A DNA stretch of 64,000 nucleotides from JANQPD01 sp963715655 (GCA_963715655.1 OY970262.1:1612001-1676000), one strand, 5' to 3'; positions 43,185-53,651 are shown, counted from the stretch's first letter. Notes: generated by a model from the sequence alone, not told the origin. Numbers and translations are program-made.

Positions 43185-44609
43185 TCCTTTTGATGTTAAT
43201 CTTGAACTTGTACTGTATAAAAAGGTACTTGGTAACTTACCCAATACTTGCATCTACGTTTTAAAACTCAATTTTGAACATATTTTAACTGATGATTTCG
43301 GTTGAATAAACTAGGCATTGGCGCTGAAATGCTATTCGATTCTAATTTTTCTAAAGTATGGCCAGCTTTTGTTTTAGCTAGTTGGCTCCGCATTTAAAGG
43401 AAGCTAAAAAAGAGCTGTGCATCTACAGCTGAGCTGAAGTTAAGAGAATAATTTACATCCCATTTAATATCCTTACGGGATGATACCGGCAACACCGCTC
43501 ATATTTTATTATTGACCTGAGTTCGATTTTACATAACTAAATATGAGCATTTAAACTATTCTAAAGCCCCCCAACCCCGCCAAGGCGGGGGAGTTTGCTG
43601 CATGTGTCGCTACTCCCCCTTCGGGGGTTGGGGGGCTAGGTTGCCCTTTTAAAACTATTAAACTACTAGCTATCAGATTGATTTATTTTAGTATTAATCG
43701 AACTCAGGTTACTGGTTCAAGATATTACCAAACTAAACTTATCTAAAAACGAATTACGAAAAAGCGCGATACTTTTTTACCAAATGATGTAAGTAACGTG
43801 GCAGGAGAAAGCGTTTTAGTATGCTTTGATAAAGGTGAATGGCTTTACAAAATAAACGTGGTGAAATTTTGCGCTGCGGCCATTGTTTTACAAGATGTAA
43901 ATATGCGAAACCTCAAAAATTAAAAGGTAGAGAATTATCTTACAAGAGTATCAAAGGAGAAAGTACATCTACAACAGTTGCTTAGATGATTAAGTACATA
44001 ACTACGTGCACCAACATCAAACGTGCAAATTCTCCAGGATTAATTAAAAAAATCTGATAATGAGTTTGATAAAACAGAGATAATACATTATGTATCGCAG
44101 TCAAATGCAAACATTTTAAATGCTCTAGAAGAAGTAGCACAAGATTATTTTAAGAAATTAAGTACGGATAAGGGAATTGAATTATATGACTTACAGGATT
44201 TTTTAAAGAATTCTATTACAAAAATGCATAATCATTTTGCTATAAATAGTATTGAGATGGATATTACTTTTGACGCGCATCACAGCATTGAAACCAATCC
44301 TGACGTTCTATCCAATTTAATTTACCAGATGATTAGTAATTCTGTATGGTTTAAAAAGCCGGATGGAGATTTAACTATTGTTATTTAAAGTGAATTGGGT
44401 GTTGAAGGAAACTTAAAACTGCAGTATTCAGACAGTGTATGGTTTTAATGTAAAACGAATAGGAAGTAAGATGTTTGGATTGTTTTAAACTTTCCATGGC
44501 GCTAAAAGCGTAAAAGGTTTGGATTATTAACGCTAAAAGGACAATTGCTTAACCTTTGTGCAGAAATTAAGCGGAGGGAAAATATGGAAGATGAGCATAT
44601 TTTAGGATA
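43177..44609 (+). pseudogene. Degraded PAS-type histidine kinase gene, split by a MITE
   Basis: Pieces in order: the N-terminus MANPFDVNLELVLYKKVLGN at 43177-43305, starting within the end of miaE; after a frame change, NKLGIGAEMLFDSNFSKVW (from 43305), a PAS-like run; MITE copy B at 43515-43709; then VQDITKLNLSKNELRKSA from about 43716, the usual PAS-to-linker motif; AGESVLVCFDKGEWLYKINV from about 43800; a helical part NEFDKTEIIHYVSQSNANIL; and NPDVLSNLIYQMISNSVWF and DGDLTIVI at about 44300-44385, a weak HATPase N-box. After an in-frame stop, LSGGKIW is visible before the response regulator. At least four frameshifts or stops. No function remains. Confidence 0.8.
43515..43709 (+). mobile_element. 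MITE-like element, copy B (195 bp)
   Basis: Same length and same 14-bp terminal inverted repeats as copy A (ACCTGAGTTCGATT to AATCGAACTCAGGT). The two outer arms are inverted relative to copy A: the left arm here matches the reverse complement of copy A's right arm and vice versa. The central GC-rich core, however, lies in the same orientation in both. It sits inside the histidine kinase remnant. Confidence 0.85.
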
Positions 44610-44620
44610 AAATTTTAGGT

Positions 44621-45019
44621 ATGGGTAGAAAGATTTGCATAATTGATGACGATAAAATTTATCGTTTTACCACAGAAAAGTATATTGAAATGCTAAAGTT
44701 AGCAGATAAGATTATTACTTTTTCGGATGGTGAAGAGGCTATTGAGTTTTTTAAGCAAAACGCTTTAAATACAGAGGAGCTTCCTGATATCATTTTGTTG
44801 GATGTGAATATGCCTATTATGGATGGTTGGGACTTTATTGAAGAATATTCAAGTTTTCAACCTAGGCCGGCAAAGAGGATAACGCTTTATATGGTTACGT
44901 CAAGTATTGATCATCGTGATCGTGAAAAAGCGGCCAAAATTTCTGAAATTCATGATTTCGTAATTAAGCCCATTAGCGAAGAACAGCTAGTTGAACTAAT
45001 TGAAAAATCTATCGTTTAG
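44621..45019 (+). CDS. CheY-like response regulator (receiver only)
   Basis: A 132-residue receiver domain: IIDDDKIYRF near the N-terminus (acidic pocket), IILLDVNMPIMDGWDF with the phosphoacceptor Asp at about residue 67, then VTSSIDHRDREKAA and VIKPISEEQL with the switch Lys. There is no output domain, so it acts by protein contact or as a phosphorelay. Its cognate kinase was almost certainly the degraded gene directly upstream, so it is now an orphan but itself intact. It precedes gcvT by 14 bases and could still share its transcript. Confidence 0.9.
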   Translation: MGRKICIIDDDKIYRFTTEKYIEMLKLADKIITFSDGEEAIEFFKQNALNTEELPDIILLDVNMPIMDGWDFIEEYSSFQPRPAKRITLYMVTSSIDHRDREKAAKISEIHDFVIKPISEEQLVELIEKSIV

Positions 45020-45033
45020 CAACAAAAATTATT

Positions 45034-46107
45034 ATGCAAAACACTGCACTTACTAGTATTCATCAAAAGTTAGGCGCACGCATGGTTCCTTTTGCAGGAT
45101 ACAACATGCCCATTCAATACGAAGGTTTACTAATAGAACATAAAACTGTTAGAGAAGCAGTTGGAGTGTTTGATGTAAGCCACATGGGCGAGTTTTTTGT
45201 AAGTGGTGATGGAGCGGAAGCGTTGATTCAAAAAATTACCAGCAATGATGTTACAAAGTTGGTTGATGGTAAAGTACAATATAGCTGCCTGCCTAATGAT
45301 AAAGGTGGTATTGTGGACGACCTACTTATATATCGTTTTAACGCTAAGCACTTTATGTTGGTGGTAAATGCCAGCAACATTCAAAAGGATTGGGACTGGA
45401 TAAATAAGCATAATGCGGAAGGAGCAGTTTTACAAAACGCTTCAGATGATTATTCGCTTTTGGCTATTCAAGGCCCATTGGCGGCAAAAGCTATGCAAAG
45501 CCTAACAGAAACAGACCTAGAAGCGATGGAATACTACACTTTTGTAGAAGGAACTTTTGCAGGAGTACAAAACGCTATAATTTCCGCAACCGGTTATACT
45601 GGTTCGGGTGGTTTTGAAATGTATATACCCAATGAATTTGCAGAGCAGGTATGGCATAAAGTGTTTGAAGCAGGAGCCGACTTTGGAATTAAACCAGTAG
45701 GATTAGGCGCAAGAGATACACTACGCTTAGAAAAAGGATTTTGCCTTTATGGAAATGATATTGATGATACTACTTCTCCTATAGAAGCAGGCTTAGGCTG
45801 GATAACCAAATTGAACACCGATTTCATAAATGCCGATGCTTTTAGAAAACAAAAAGAAGAGGGTGTTACCAAAAAGCTGGTAGGTTTTGAGTTAATAGAC
45901 AGAGGAATTCCTCGTCAAGGGTATGACATCACGAATGGTACGGAAGTGATTGGCAGAGTAACCAGCGGTACACAATCTCCAAGTTTAGGCAAAGCAATAG
46001 GTTTAGGCTACGTATCAGTAGAGTCTTCTAAAATTGATTCTGAAATTTTTATTGAAATTCGGAATAAATCTGTGAAAGCTAAGGTGGTAAAAGTGCCCTT
46101 TTTGTAG
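45034..46107 (+). CDS. gcvT: Glycine cleavage system T protein (aminomethyltransferase)
   Basis: A 357-residue enzyme that transfers the methylene group from the H-protein-bound aminomethyl intermediate to tetrahydrofolate and releases ammonia. ALTSIHQKLGARMVPFAGYN, FDVSHMGEFFV, LLAIQGPLAAKAM, ATGYTGSGGFEMYI and RDTLRLEKGFCLYGNDIDD are all conserved GcvT blocks. Full length. It follows the response regulator by 14 bases. The gcvH and gcvP genes are not in the window. Confidence 0.95.
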   Translation: MQNTALTSIHQKLGARMVPFAGYNMPIQYEGLLIEHKTVREAVGVFDVSHMGEFFVSGDGAEALIQKITSNDVTKLVDGKVQYSCLPNDKGGIVDDLLIYRFNAKHFMLVVNASNIQKDWDWINKHNAEGAVLQNASDDYSLLAIQGPLAAKAMQSLTETDLEAMEYYTFVEGTFAGVQNAIISATGYTGSGGFEMYIPNEFAEQVWHKVFEAGADFGIKPVGLGARDTLRLEKGFCLYGNDIDDTTSPIEAGLGWITKLNTDFINADAFRKQKEEGVTKKLVGFELIDRGIPRQGYDITNGTEVIGRVTSGTQSPSLGKAIGLGYVSVESSKIDSEIFIEIRNKSVKAKVVKVPFL

Positions 46108-46179
46108 CAGTAATTTTTTGTTGTTTCCTTAAGGCTTAAGTAGTTTCTTTGCAAAAGTAATAACCCTACTACTTTTGAA

Positions 46180-49100
46180 ATGAAAATTTGTAAATTCTTA
46201 ACCTCTTCCCTTAGAGCTGTTTGTTGTGTTTTAATTATTTTATTTGGCTATAGTTTATCTGCCCAAAGTGTAATTGTTCCGTTTTCTGGATCGGACTCTA
46301 CCACGCAATGTACCGGCACCATTACAGAACATGGCGGCACAGGAAATTATAGTAATGGAGCAAATGGTATCTTTAAAATTCAATCTTCAGGTCCAGTAAC
46401 GTTAACCTTTTCTTCCTTTAGTACCGAATCATGTTGTGATCGTTTATATGTATATGACGGAAACAATATAAGTAGTCCTTTAATTGGAAATTACGGTGGA
46501 TCAGCATTACCGAATGGAGGAACTATAACAGGTACAGCTAATGGTCTTACCTTAAGGTTTATCTCCGATGGCTCAATTACTAGTTCTGGTTTTTCAGCTA
46601 CCTGGGGAGCAAACTCAACTACTAATCCAACTGCTAGTTTTAATGTACCAAGCAATTCGGTGCCTTATAATACGGATGTTCAGTTTACTAATACCACAGT
46701 AAATGGAGGTACCTATTTATGGATGTTTGGAGATGGGACTACAAGTACCTTAACAAATCCAACGCATCGATACACAACTACGGGTACAAAAAATGTAAGG
46801 TTGGTAGCTACAAATTGTTTGGGTTCAGATACTTCCAGTATTACTGTATTAACGGTGCAATCGGCCCCGAACGCGTCCCTTTCTGTTGATACTGTATTTC
46901 TTAGCCTAGCGTGCGGTACTAGTGGATCTACCTCATTTAATGTTTCTAATACAGGTTTGGGTAATTTGAATTATGAAATTGATTTAATTCAAGGCGCCAA
47001 TAGCCCAAGTTATTACGAGAGTTTTAACAATGGATTAGGTGGATTTTCGGATATAAATAATAATCACTCAATAAGTTTTCCAACTTCTGGAGCAGTTAGC
47101 GGAGCTAGTTATTTGAGGGTTCAAAATGGATTTGGAGGATTCAATACTGTAGAAACCAATTTACAGAGCACATTACAGCCAAAGGAAATAAGTTATCACG
47201 TGAGAAGTGAACAGTTTGGAAGCCTACACGGTGAAATAGGAATAGGAACGGGAAACGTCTTTAGTCGAGAACTATTATTCTATTCTCAATTTAATTTTGG
47301 GAATCTTCGACTTAATTATAGAAATGGGGCGGGTGGTTTTACAACTACGCGTAATATTACCCAAGCTGAAAATCAGTGGTATCATATTCAACTAAAAAAC
47401 ATTGATTGGGTTTTACGCACCTATGATATTTATGTAAATAGTGTTTTGGAAGTTACAGCAGCTGGAATGTTTAGTTCGACAGTAAGTGGTGTTAATTATA
47501 TCTATGGTTATAATAATAATGGTGCGGCTTATGGGTTAGATGAGATTGAATTTGATGGTTCAGATTTAACAAATATATTTACATACAATCCTAAAACGGG
47601 AAATTTAGGAAATAATTCAAACAATAGCATTTTTGTAAACGCCAATGCTACAGGTTTAAATGCAGGTACTTATTACTTTGATTTTGCCTTTAGTAGTAAT
47701 GATACTGTTTTAGATTCACTTCATCTACCACTAGTATTAGAAGTAACTGGAGATCCGGTGGTAATGACGGATAAAAACTGCACCAATTTTGGTAGTATTT
47801 TTAGTGCTATTAATTATAGTGACTCTATAATGATTTCTAATCAAGGATGCGATACCTTAAACGTTGCGAGTATCGTTGGAAGTTCTTCCTCACTTTCCTT
47901 TTCTTCTTCCAATTTTGACTTAGCACCGTACGACACTACCTTTTTAAGTTTTAGTTTTAACACTAATACTTTAGGCGCGTTTAATGATACTATTGTAATT
48001 TCTGGCCCCGATACAACCTTTTCCTACTGTGTAACAGGATTTGCAAATGCTGCACCGGCTATAACACTTAACTCCACTAACTTTACGGTTAATCACACTG
48101 GTTGTGGAGATAGTGCATCGTTTCAATTGGTTCTTGGAAACAATGGCTTAGATACCCTTAATTGGGGCGTTGGAGGAATTTTTAACCAATCTGTTAGTGA
48201 TGATTTTGAATCTAGTACGTTTAGTTCAATTTGGGGTGCTACAGGTGCTGGTGTTTCTTTATCCTCGCAAAGTTGCGGAGTTATTGCAGGAACTAATTCA
48301 TTGGTTTTTGATGGAGGATTCGATAGAAAAATAACCACCACACCTTTAAATTTAAGCGCAGGTGGAACCATCGAGTTTGACATGCAGCGCACAATATTCT
48401 GTAACTGGCCTGAGTCGAATGATGGTATTAACCTAGAATACTCTTTGGATAATGGTAATACTTGGGCTAACATAAGTTACTTATATTTTAACTCGTCAAC
48501 CTTTACGCGCGTATCCGAACAAATACCGCCAGCTGCTCAAACTACTGGAGTTCAAGTTCGATTATTCCAACCTTTTCATAGTGGAACAACGGACGTATGG
48601 TTAGTTGATAACTTTAACATTAATAGTACTTTTTCAAATCAGCTGTATTTCTCACCTGATACAGGTCTGGTTGAGGTTAATACCTTTGATACAGTAACAG
48701 TATATGTACCTACAGCGGGTTTAACTACTGGAGTATATAACATCCCAGGTTTTATATTTAGTAATGACCCTGTAAATAACCCTTCTCAGTTTAATGTATC
48801 ATTGAATCTTACAGGTGTTCCCAACCTAACAGTTCCATCAACATGTTTGAGTTTGGATACAGTTGTGATGAATACATCTATTAGTGATTCAGTAATGATT
48901 TTTAATGATGGGTGCGGTGACCTAGTTATTAGTTCTGTAACTACTCAAAACACATCGTTAACGCTTGCTAACACACCAAGTATTATAATGCCTGGTGACA
49001 CAGCGTTTTTACATTACACGTTTAGCCCAACCTTAGGACCTTTGAACTTTATAGACAGTATTCAAATTTTAAGTAATGACGGCTTAGATAAAATTTGTGT

Positions 49101-51927
49101 TAATGCATTTGTAGAGTCTGCTCCTACCATTAATGTTAGTCCTAATAATCTTTCACTAACTCACTTTGGTTGTACAGATTCTGCATCGTTTCAGTTGGTT
49201 GTTAATAATACAGGGTTAAATACGCTTAATTGGAAGGCTTCTTCTACTTCTACAAATTCATATCTTGATGATTTTGAATCAGGTAGTTACAATAATACCT
49301 TATGGTCTAGTTTAGTTAATACCAGCGTAGGGAGTAGCTGTGGAATTATCAATGGTTTAAATTCACTTAGTTTTCAAGGTCAAGGGTTTAGATATATTCA
49401 ATCTAATCCATTAAATTTAACTGCAGGAGGAATTATTGAGTACAACGTACTTTTTAGAGGAACTTGTGAAACTCCAGATTTTGGAGAAGGCCTCGATTTG
49501 GAATATTCACTGAATAATGGGCAAAGTTGGGTTAACTTTAATTATCACTATATTAACAATACCGCTGTACAGCAGGTATCAGCGAGCATTCCAACTGCAG
49601 CGCAAACTACTAATACCTTAATACGTCTTTCTCAAAGAAGTAATTCGGGTAGTGGATTTGATAATTGGGTAGTAGATGATTTCTTGATTAATGCTTCGGT
49701 AAACTCTAATACGAATGTTTACTTTGTACCAGATACAGGAAATACGGCAGTTTCTGCTTTTGACACTATTAATGGATATATTGATATTAATGGTTATAAT
49801 TCAGGAGTGCATACGGTAAATGTCTATATTTCAAGTAATGATCCATTAAATCCTGAGTTAGTAATACCTGTAACCCTTACTATTAATGGTTCGCCAGAAG
49901 TTGAGTTATTGCAATCGGGTTGTATTACTTTTAGTGGAGTTCAGCAAGGCGCAAATGCTCGAGATAGTATTTTTGTTACAAACACAGGATGTGACACACT
50001 AATGATTACTGGTGTTAATAATAACCTTTCTGAATTTTCTTCATTGGGCCTTCCAATAAATCTTGCACCTGGAGATACTTCCTTTATTGAAGTTAACTTT
50101 AATCCTATTACCGTGGGTACCTTTTCCGATACCCTAATTTTCGCTAATAACGATTCTGCGTTTTCGGTTTGTGTAAGTGGAACTTCCATAGGTGCACCGT
50201 TACTAAACTTACCAGCAGACACATTAGAATTTACGCTAAACAAGTGTAAAGTGATTGGAAATAAGGATTTTAGAATTAATAACAGTGGTTTGGGCGCACT
50301 AACCTATACTATGAATTTTGGAGGGTTTTATGCTTCATCTAAACAGACCTATAATACAGATGGTGCTTCTACTGTACACTCTTTTACTGGACTTCCTGCT
50401 TTAAGTATCAGTGATACTATTGAAATCAAAGTAGTTCTACACGGTGATTACGATGATTTTAATGAACGCACATCGATGAACATTGATGGTGTTTACAATA
50501 CTGGATATCTAATTGATCAAAATTTAAATTATACAAACGATACGGTTACTTATACCTTTTATGGCTTTAACCCTGTAAACTGGACGAGTGATAATAATCT
50601 CAATATTACATTGTATAACACTTTTCAAGTGGATGGAGGTGCTGGTTCTTTTCACGAGGTTTTAATAAGAATTACTTCGCAAGTAAACTGGGTGAGCGTA
50701 ATAGGTAGCACTACCGGAACAGTGGCGGCAAATGGCTCTGTAAATAAGAATATTTTATTTAATGCAGCTACTTTACCGGTTGGTGTATATGGTACTAACT
50801 TAAGAATTACAAATAATGGGCCTTCAAACCAGCCAACCAACGTACCGGTTATTTTCAACGTTGTTTCTGAGCCAAGTATTGCGGCTACGGATACGTGTTT
50901 AAACTTCCCTATTACCCTGTTAGGAGATACGTCCATTCAAACGATTAGTATTTTTAATGATGGATGTGCGCCATTAAATGTAGCGAGTGTAACATCTACC
51001 AATAGTGCGTTTAAATTAGTGGGTGCTACGGGAATTTCTACGGTGCAAATTGGTGATAGTTTACATTATACCGTCCGTTTTATACCAACAGTAGTGGGAT
51101 CGTTTAATGCAAATATCTTGGTAATAAGTAACGGAGAAATATTAAACATTTGTTTAACAGGTGCATCAGGGGCGCTGCCGGTTTCTGCTTTTAATATAAG
51201 CCCCGAAAATTCCTGTAAAGGAGAGTTTAGTTTTATTGATAGAAGTCAATTTAATCCAAGTTCTTATTACTGGGATTTTGGAGATGGAAATAATTCTACT
51301 CTATCTAACCCATCCCATAGTTATACAAAACCCGGTAGCTATAAAGTTTCTTTACGTGTAAATAATACCTACGGGTTTGATACAATTAGCCAAATGGTTA
51401 CCGCTAATCCACTTTTTGCAAATTTTAGTACTTCTACAAATTTTGTAGTGGAACAGGATTCGGCAACTAGTTTTTATGACAGCAGTATCACTGCAAACTC
51501 ATGGGCTTGGGATTTTGGAGACGGAAATACATCTACCGTTCAAAACCCCACGCATACCTATGTTACAAAAGGTAATTATATTGTAAACTTAACTGTTACG
51601 GATAATAGAGGTTGTACGCAAAACGTATCAAAAAATATGCTTGTAGCCTATTCTATTGGTATTGAAGAAAATTTGATTGATCCACAAATGTATATTTATC
51701 CTAATCCGGCAGCTGATTACTTTACATTGAAAACAAATGTTAGTATTAGTTCCATTAAAATATTTGATGCTACTGGAAAAGTGATTTATAACGAGGTTTT
51801 AAGTGGAGAAACAAATGAGGAGTATAGTATTAACACTTCTAATTTGTCAAACGGTATTTATTTTATTAGAGTTTTTGACTCAAATGGGGTAACGTTAGGA
51901 GTAGAAAGATTGGCCATAGGAAAATAA
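46180..51927 (+). CDS. Giant type IX-secreted surface protein (CUB, PKD and ASH-like domains)
   Basis: A 1915-residue cargo protein. Signal peptide 1-28. A CUB-like domain (about 31-146; CCDRLYVYDGNN, LTLRFISDGS). PKD 1 (about 150-225; MFGDGTTSTLTNPTHRY). Then about 1400 residues of repeated beta-sandwich modules in the style of ASPM/SPD-2/Hydin domains; repeat marks are SFNVSNTGLGNLN, SFQLVLGNNGLDTLNW, SFQLVVNNTGLNTLNW and several DTTF or GDTSF motifs. PKD 2 and 3 (about 1669-1814; WDFGDGNNST, WDFGDGNTST). A type A sorting domain begins YIYPNPAADYF (about 1838). Probably an adhesin or gliding-related surface protein; no catalytic site. Monocistronic with a strong terminator after it. Confidence 0.85.
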   Translation: MKICKFLTSSLRAVCCVLIILFGYSLSAQSVIVPFSGSDSTTQCTGTITEHGGTGNYSNGANGIFKIQSSGPVTLTFSSFSTESCCDRLYVYDGNNISSPLIGNYGGSALPNGGTITGTANGLTLRFISDGSITSSGFSATWGANSTTNPTASFNVPSNSVPYNTDVQFTNTTVNGGTYLWMFGDGTTSTLTNPTHRYTTTGTKNVRLVATNCLGSDTSSITVLTVQSAPNASLSVDTVFLSLACGTSGSTSFNVSNTGLGNLNYEIDLIQGANSPSYYESFNNGLGGFSDINNNHSISFPTSGAVSGASYLRVQNGFGGFNTVETNLQSTLQPKEISYHVRSEQFGSLHGEIGIGTGNVFSRELLFYSQFNFGNLRLNYRNGAGGFTTTRNITQAENQWYHIQLKNIDWVLRTYDIYVNSVLEVTAAGMFSSTVSGVNYIYGYNNNGAAYGLDEIEFDGSDLTNIFTYNPKTGNLGNNSNNSIFVNANATGLNAGTYYFDFAFSSNDTVLDSLHLPLVLEVTGDPVVMTDKNCTNFGSIFSAINYSDSIMISNQGCDTLNVASIVGSSSSLSFSSSNFDLAPYDTTFLSFSFNTNTLGAFNDTIVISGPDTTFSYCVTGFANAAPAITLNSTNFTVNHTGCGDSASFQLVLGNNGLDTLNWGVGGIFNQSVSDDFESSTFSSIWGATGAGVSLSSQSCGVIAGTNSLVFDGGFDRKITTTPLNLSAGGTIEFDMQRTIFCNWPESNDGINLEYSLDNGNTWANISYLYFNSSTFTRVSEQIPPAAQTTGVQVRLFQPFHSGTTDVWLVDNFNINSTFSNQLYFSPDTGLVEVNTFDTVTVYVPTAGLTTGVYNIPGFIFSNDPVNNPSQFNVSLNLTGVPNLTVPSTCLSLDTVVMNTSISDSVMIFNDGCGDLVISSVTTQNTSLTLANTPSIIMPGDTAFLHYTFSPTLGPLNFIDSIQILSNDGLDKICVNAFVESAPTINVSPNNLSLTHFGCTDSASFQLVVNNTGLNTLNWKASSTSTNSYLDDFESGSYNNTLWSSLVNTSVGSSCGIINGLNSLSFQGQGFRYIQSNPLNLTAGGIIEYNVLFRGTCETPDFGEGLDLEYSLNNGQSWVNFNYHYINNTAVQQVSASIPTAAQTTNTLIRLSQRSNSGSGFDNWVVDDFLINASVNSNTNVYFVPDTGNTAVSAFDTINGYIDINGYNSGVHTVNVYISSNDPLNPELVIPVTLTINGSPEVELLQSGCITFSGVQQGANARDSIFVTNTGCDTLMITGVNNNLSEFSSLGLPINLAPGDTSFIEVNFNPITVGTFSDTLIFANNDSAFSVCVSGTSIGAPLLNLPADTLEFTLNKCKVIGNKDFRINNSGLGALTYTMNFGGFYASSKQTYNTDGASTVHSFTGLPALSISDTIEIKVVLHGDYDDFNERTSMNIDGVYNTGYLIDQNLNYTNDTVTYTFYGFNPVNWTSDNNLNITLYNTFQVDGGAGSFHEVLIRITSQVNWVSVIGSTTGTVAANGSVNKNILFNAATLPVGVYGTNLRITNNGPSNQPTNVPVIFNVVSEPSIAATDTCLNFPITLLGDTSIQTISIFNDGCAPLNVASVTSTNSAFKLVGATGISTVQIGDSLHYTVRFIPTVVGSFNANILVISNGEILNICLTGASGALPVSAFNISPENSCKGEFSFIDRSQFNPSSYYWDFGDGNNSTLSNPSHSYTKPGSYKVSLRVNNTYGFDTISQMVTANPLFANFSTSTNFVVEQDSATSFYDSSITANSWAWDFGDGNTSTVQNPTHTYVTKGNYIVNLTVTDNRGCTQNVSKNMLVAYSIGIEENLIDPQMYIYPNPAADYFTLKTNVSISSIKIFDATGKVIYNEVLSGETNEEYSINTSNLSNGIYFIRVFDSNGVTLGVERLAIGK

Positions 51928-52062
51928 TACCGGTTACTGTAAAAAATGTCGCATTCAACATACATTTTAAAATATTATTCCAAGAGATGTTTTTAAGTGC
52001 ATGTAGGCGACATTCAAATTACAATTAGGTTATAAAAGGTTACAGAATTTATTCTTTATATT

Positions 52063-52099
52063 AAAAAAAAAACCATGCATTGCTGCATGGTTTTTTTTT
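52063..52099. terminator. Bidirectional terminator between convergent genes
   Basis: AAAACCATGCA and TGCATGGTTTT form an 11-bp stem around a TTGC loop, with long A and T runs on the two sides. It serves the giant gene and the convergent gap gene. Confidence 0.9.
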
Positions 52100-52117
52100 A
52101 TTGATACTTAGTAACTA

Positions 52118-53572
52118 TTAATAATAACGCTTTCTACGCACCTGCGCTATATACTTACTTAAGCGTATAACTTGGCGGGTATAGCCATATTCATTATCAT
52201 ACCAAACATATAAAACAAGGTTTTTACCTTCCGGTGAAACGATGGTAGCTTGGCTATCATAAACCGATGGGCAGGAGTTTCCCACAATGTCGCTACTCAC
52301 TAATTCATTACTCATAGAGTAGTTTATTTGCTCCACTAAGTCGCCATTTAAGGCAGCATCTTTCAAAGCCTCATTTACTTCTTCTTTAGTAGTGGTTTTA
52401 CTCACTTCTAAATTTAGTATTGCTAAAGAACCATTAGGCACCGGCACACGAATAGCGTTTGACGTAAGTTTTCCGGCTAATGTTGGTAATGCTTTTGCAA
52501 CAGCGCTTCCGGCACCGGTTTCTGTAATTACCATATTAAGTGCAGCGGCTCTTCCTCTGCGGTATTTACTGTGCATGTTATCAACCAAATTCTGATCGTT
52601 TGTGTAAGCATGCACGGTTTCAATATGTCCGCGTACCACGCCAAATTTATCTTCAATTACTTTAAGAACGGGGGTAATAGCGTTGGTGGTACAGCTGGCA
52701 GCAGAAAATATATCTACTTGCTTAGGGTCAAAGTTGGTTTGATTTACACCATGAACAATATTTGGTACGTTTTTACCTGGGGCCGTTAGCAACACCTTAG
52801 AAACTCCTTTACTTTTTAAGTGTCTTCCTAAAGCTACATCGTCACGAAAAGCACCTGTATTATCAATAACTAAGGCGTCATTAATTCCGTAAGCGGTATA
52901 ATCAATATCCTCAGGATTATTGGCGGCAATAAGTGCAATGCGTCTGCCATTTACTATTATAGCGCTGTTTTCTACATCCGCAGAAACGGTTCCCGGAAAC
53001 GGGCCATGTATAGAATCTTCTCTTAATAAAGAAGCACGTTTTTCTAACGTTACCGGATCTTCACCGCGTGTTACAATAGCGCGCAATCTCAACTGCTGTC
53101 CTGTCCCTTCTTGCGACATTAATTCGCGGGCAACTAAACGACCAATTCTACCAAATCCGTATAACACAACATCTTTTGGAGTGGTGTTTACTGCGTTTTC
53201 AGCACCAATAAAATCTGATAATTTATCTTTTAAAAATTCAGTTTTAGATGCGGTACTTGAACCCTCCAATAACCACTCGCTTGCAAGCTTACCAATGTCC
53301 ATGCGTGCGGGAGCTAAGTCCATTTGTACCAATTCTTCCAATAAACCTAAAGTGTGGTCAATGGTAATATTTTGACCAACAAACTTGCGTGCGTACTCGT
53401 GTAAATTTAAAATTTCACTAATACTTTTATCAATTACTTGATTTCTAAAAAGTACCGTTTCAATGCCTTTATCTAAGTAAAGATCCATTGTTTTTTTAAT
53501 AAATTCAGCCGCAGCTTTTTCTTTTCCAATCTGTTCTTTCACAGATGATTCATAGTTGAATACCTCACTCAT
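52118..53572 (-). CDS. gap: Glyceraldehyde-3-phosphate dehydrogenase, long form
   Basis: A 484-residue enzyme. The usual GAPDH core starts near residue 143 (DVVLYGFGRIGRLVAREL, the Rossmann NAD site) and has the catalytic block SAASCTTNAITP, with Cys 294, and VHAYTNDQNLVD. Ordinary GAPDH is about 335 residues; here about 140 residues precede it, beginning MSEVFNYESSVKEQIGKEKA, mostly helical and acidic. This extended form is known in Bacteroidota and other lineages. It would act in glycolysis or gluconeogenesis. Monocistronic, with a terminator on each side. Confidence 0.93.
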   Translation of the reverse strand: MSEVFNYESSVKEQIGKEKAAAEFIKKTMDLYLDKGIETVLFRNQVIDKSISEILNLHEYARKFVGQNITIDHTLGLLEELVQMDLAPARMDIGKLASEWLLEGSSTASKTEFLKDKLSDFIGAENAVNTTPKDVVLYGFGRIGRLVARELMSQEGTGQQLRLRAIVTRGEDPVTLEKRASLLREDSIHGPFPGTVSADVENSAIIVNGRRIALIAANNPEDIDYTAYGINDALVIDNTGAFRDDVALGRHLKSKGVSKVLLTAPGKNVPNIVHGVNQTNFDPKQVDIFSAASCTTNAITPVLKVIEDKFGVVRGHIETVHAYTNDQNLVDNMHSKYRRGRAAALNMVITETGAGSAVAKALPTLAGKLTSNAIRVPVPNGSLAILNLEVSKTTTKEEVNEALKDAALNGDLVEQINYSMSNELVSSDIVGNSCPSVYDSQATIVSPEGKNLVLYVWYDNEYGYTRQVIRLSKYIAQVRRKRYY

Positions 53573-53651
53573 TTGTTATAAATTGAAGGGGTTTAAATTT
53601 GCGCAAATGTAAGCTTACCCTTTACTAAAGACAAGATTTAAACTCAAAAAT

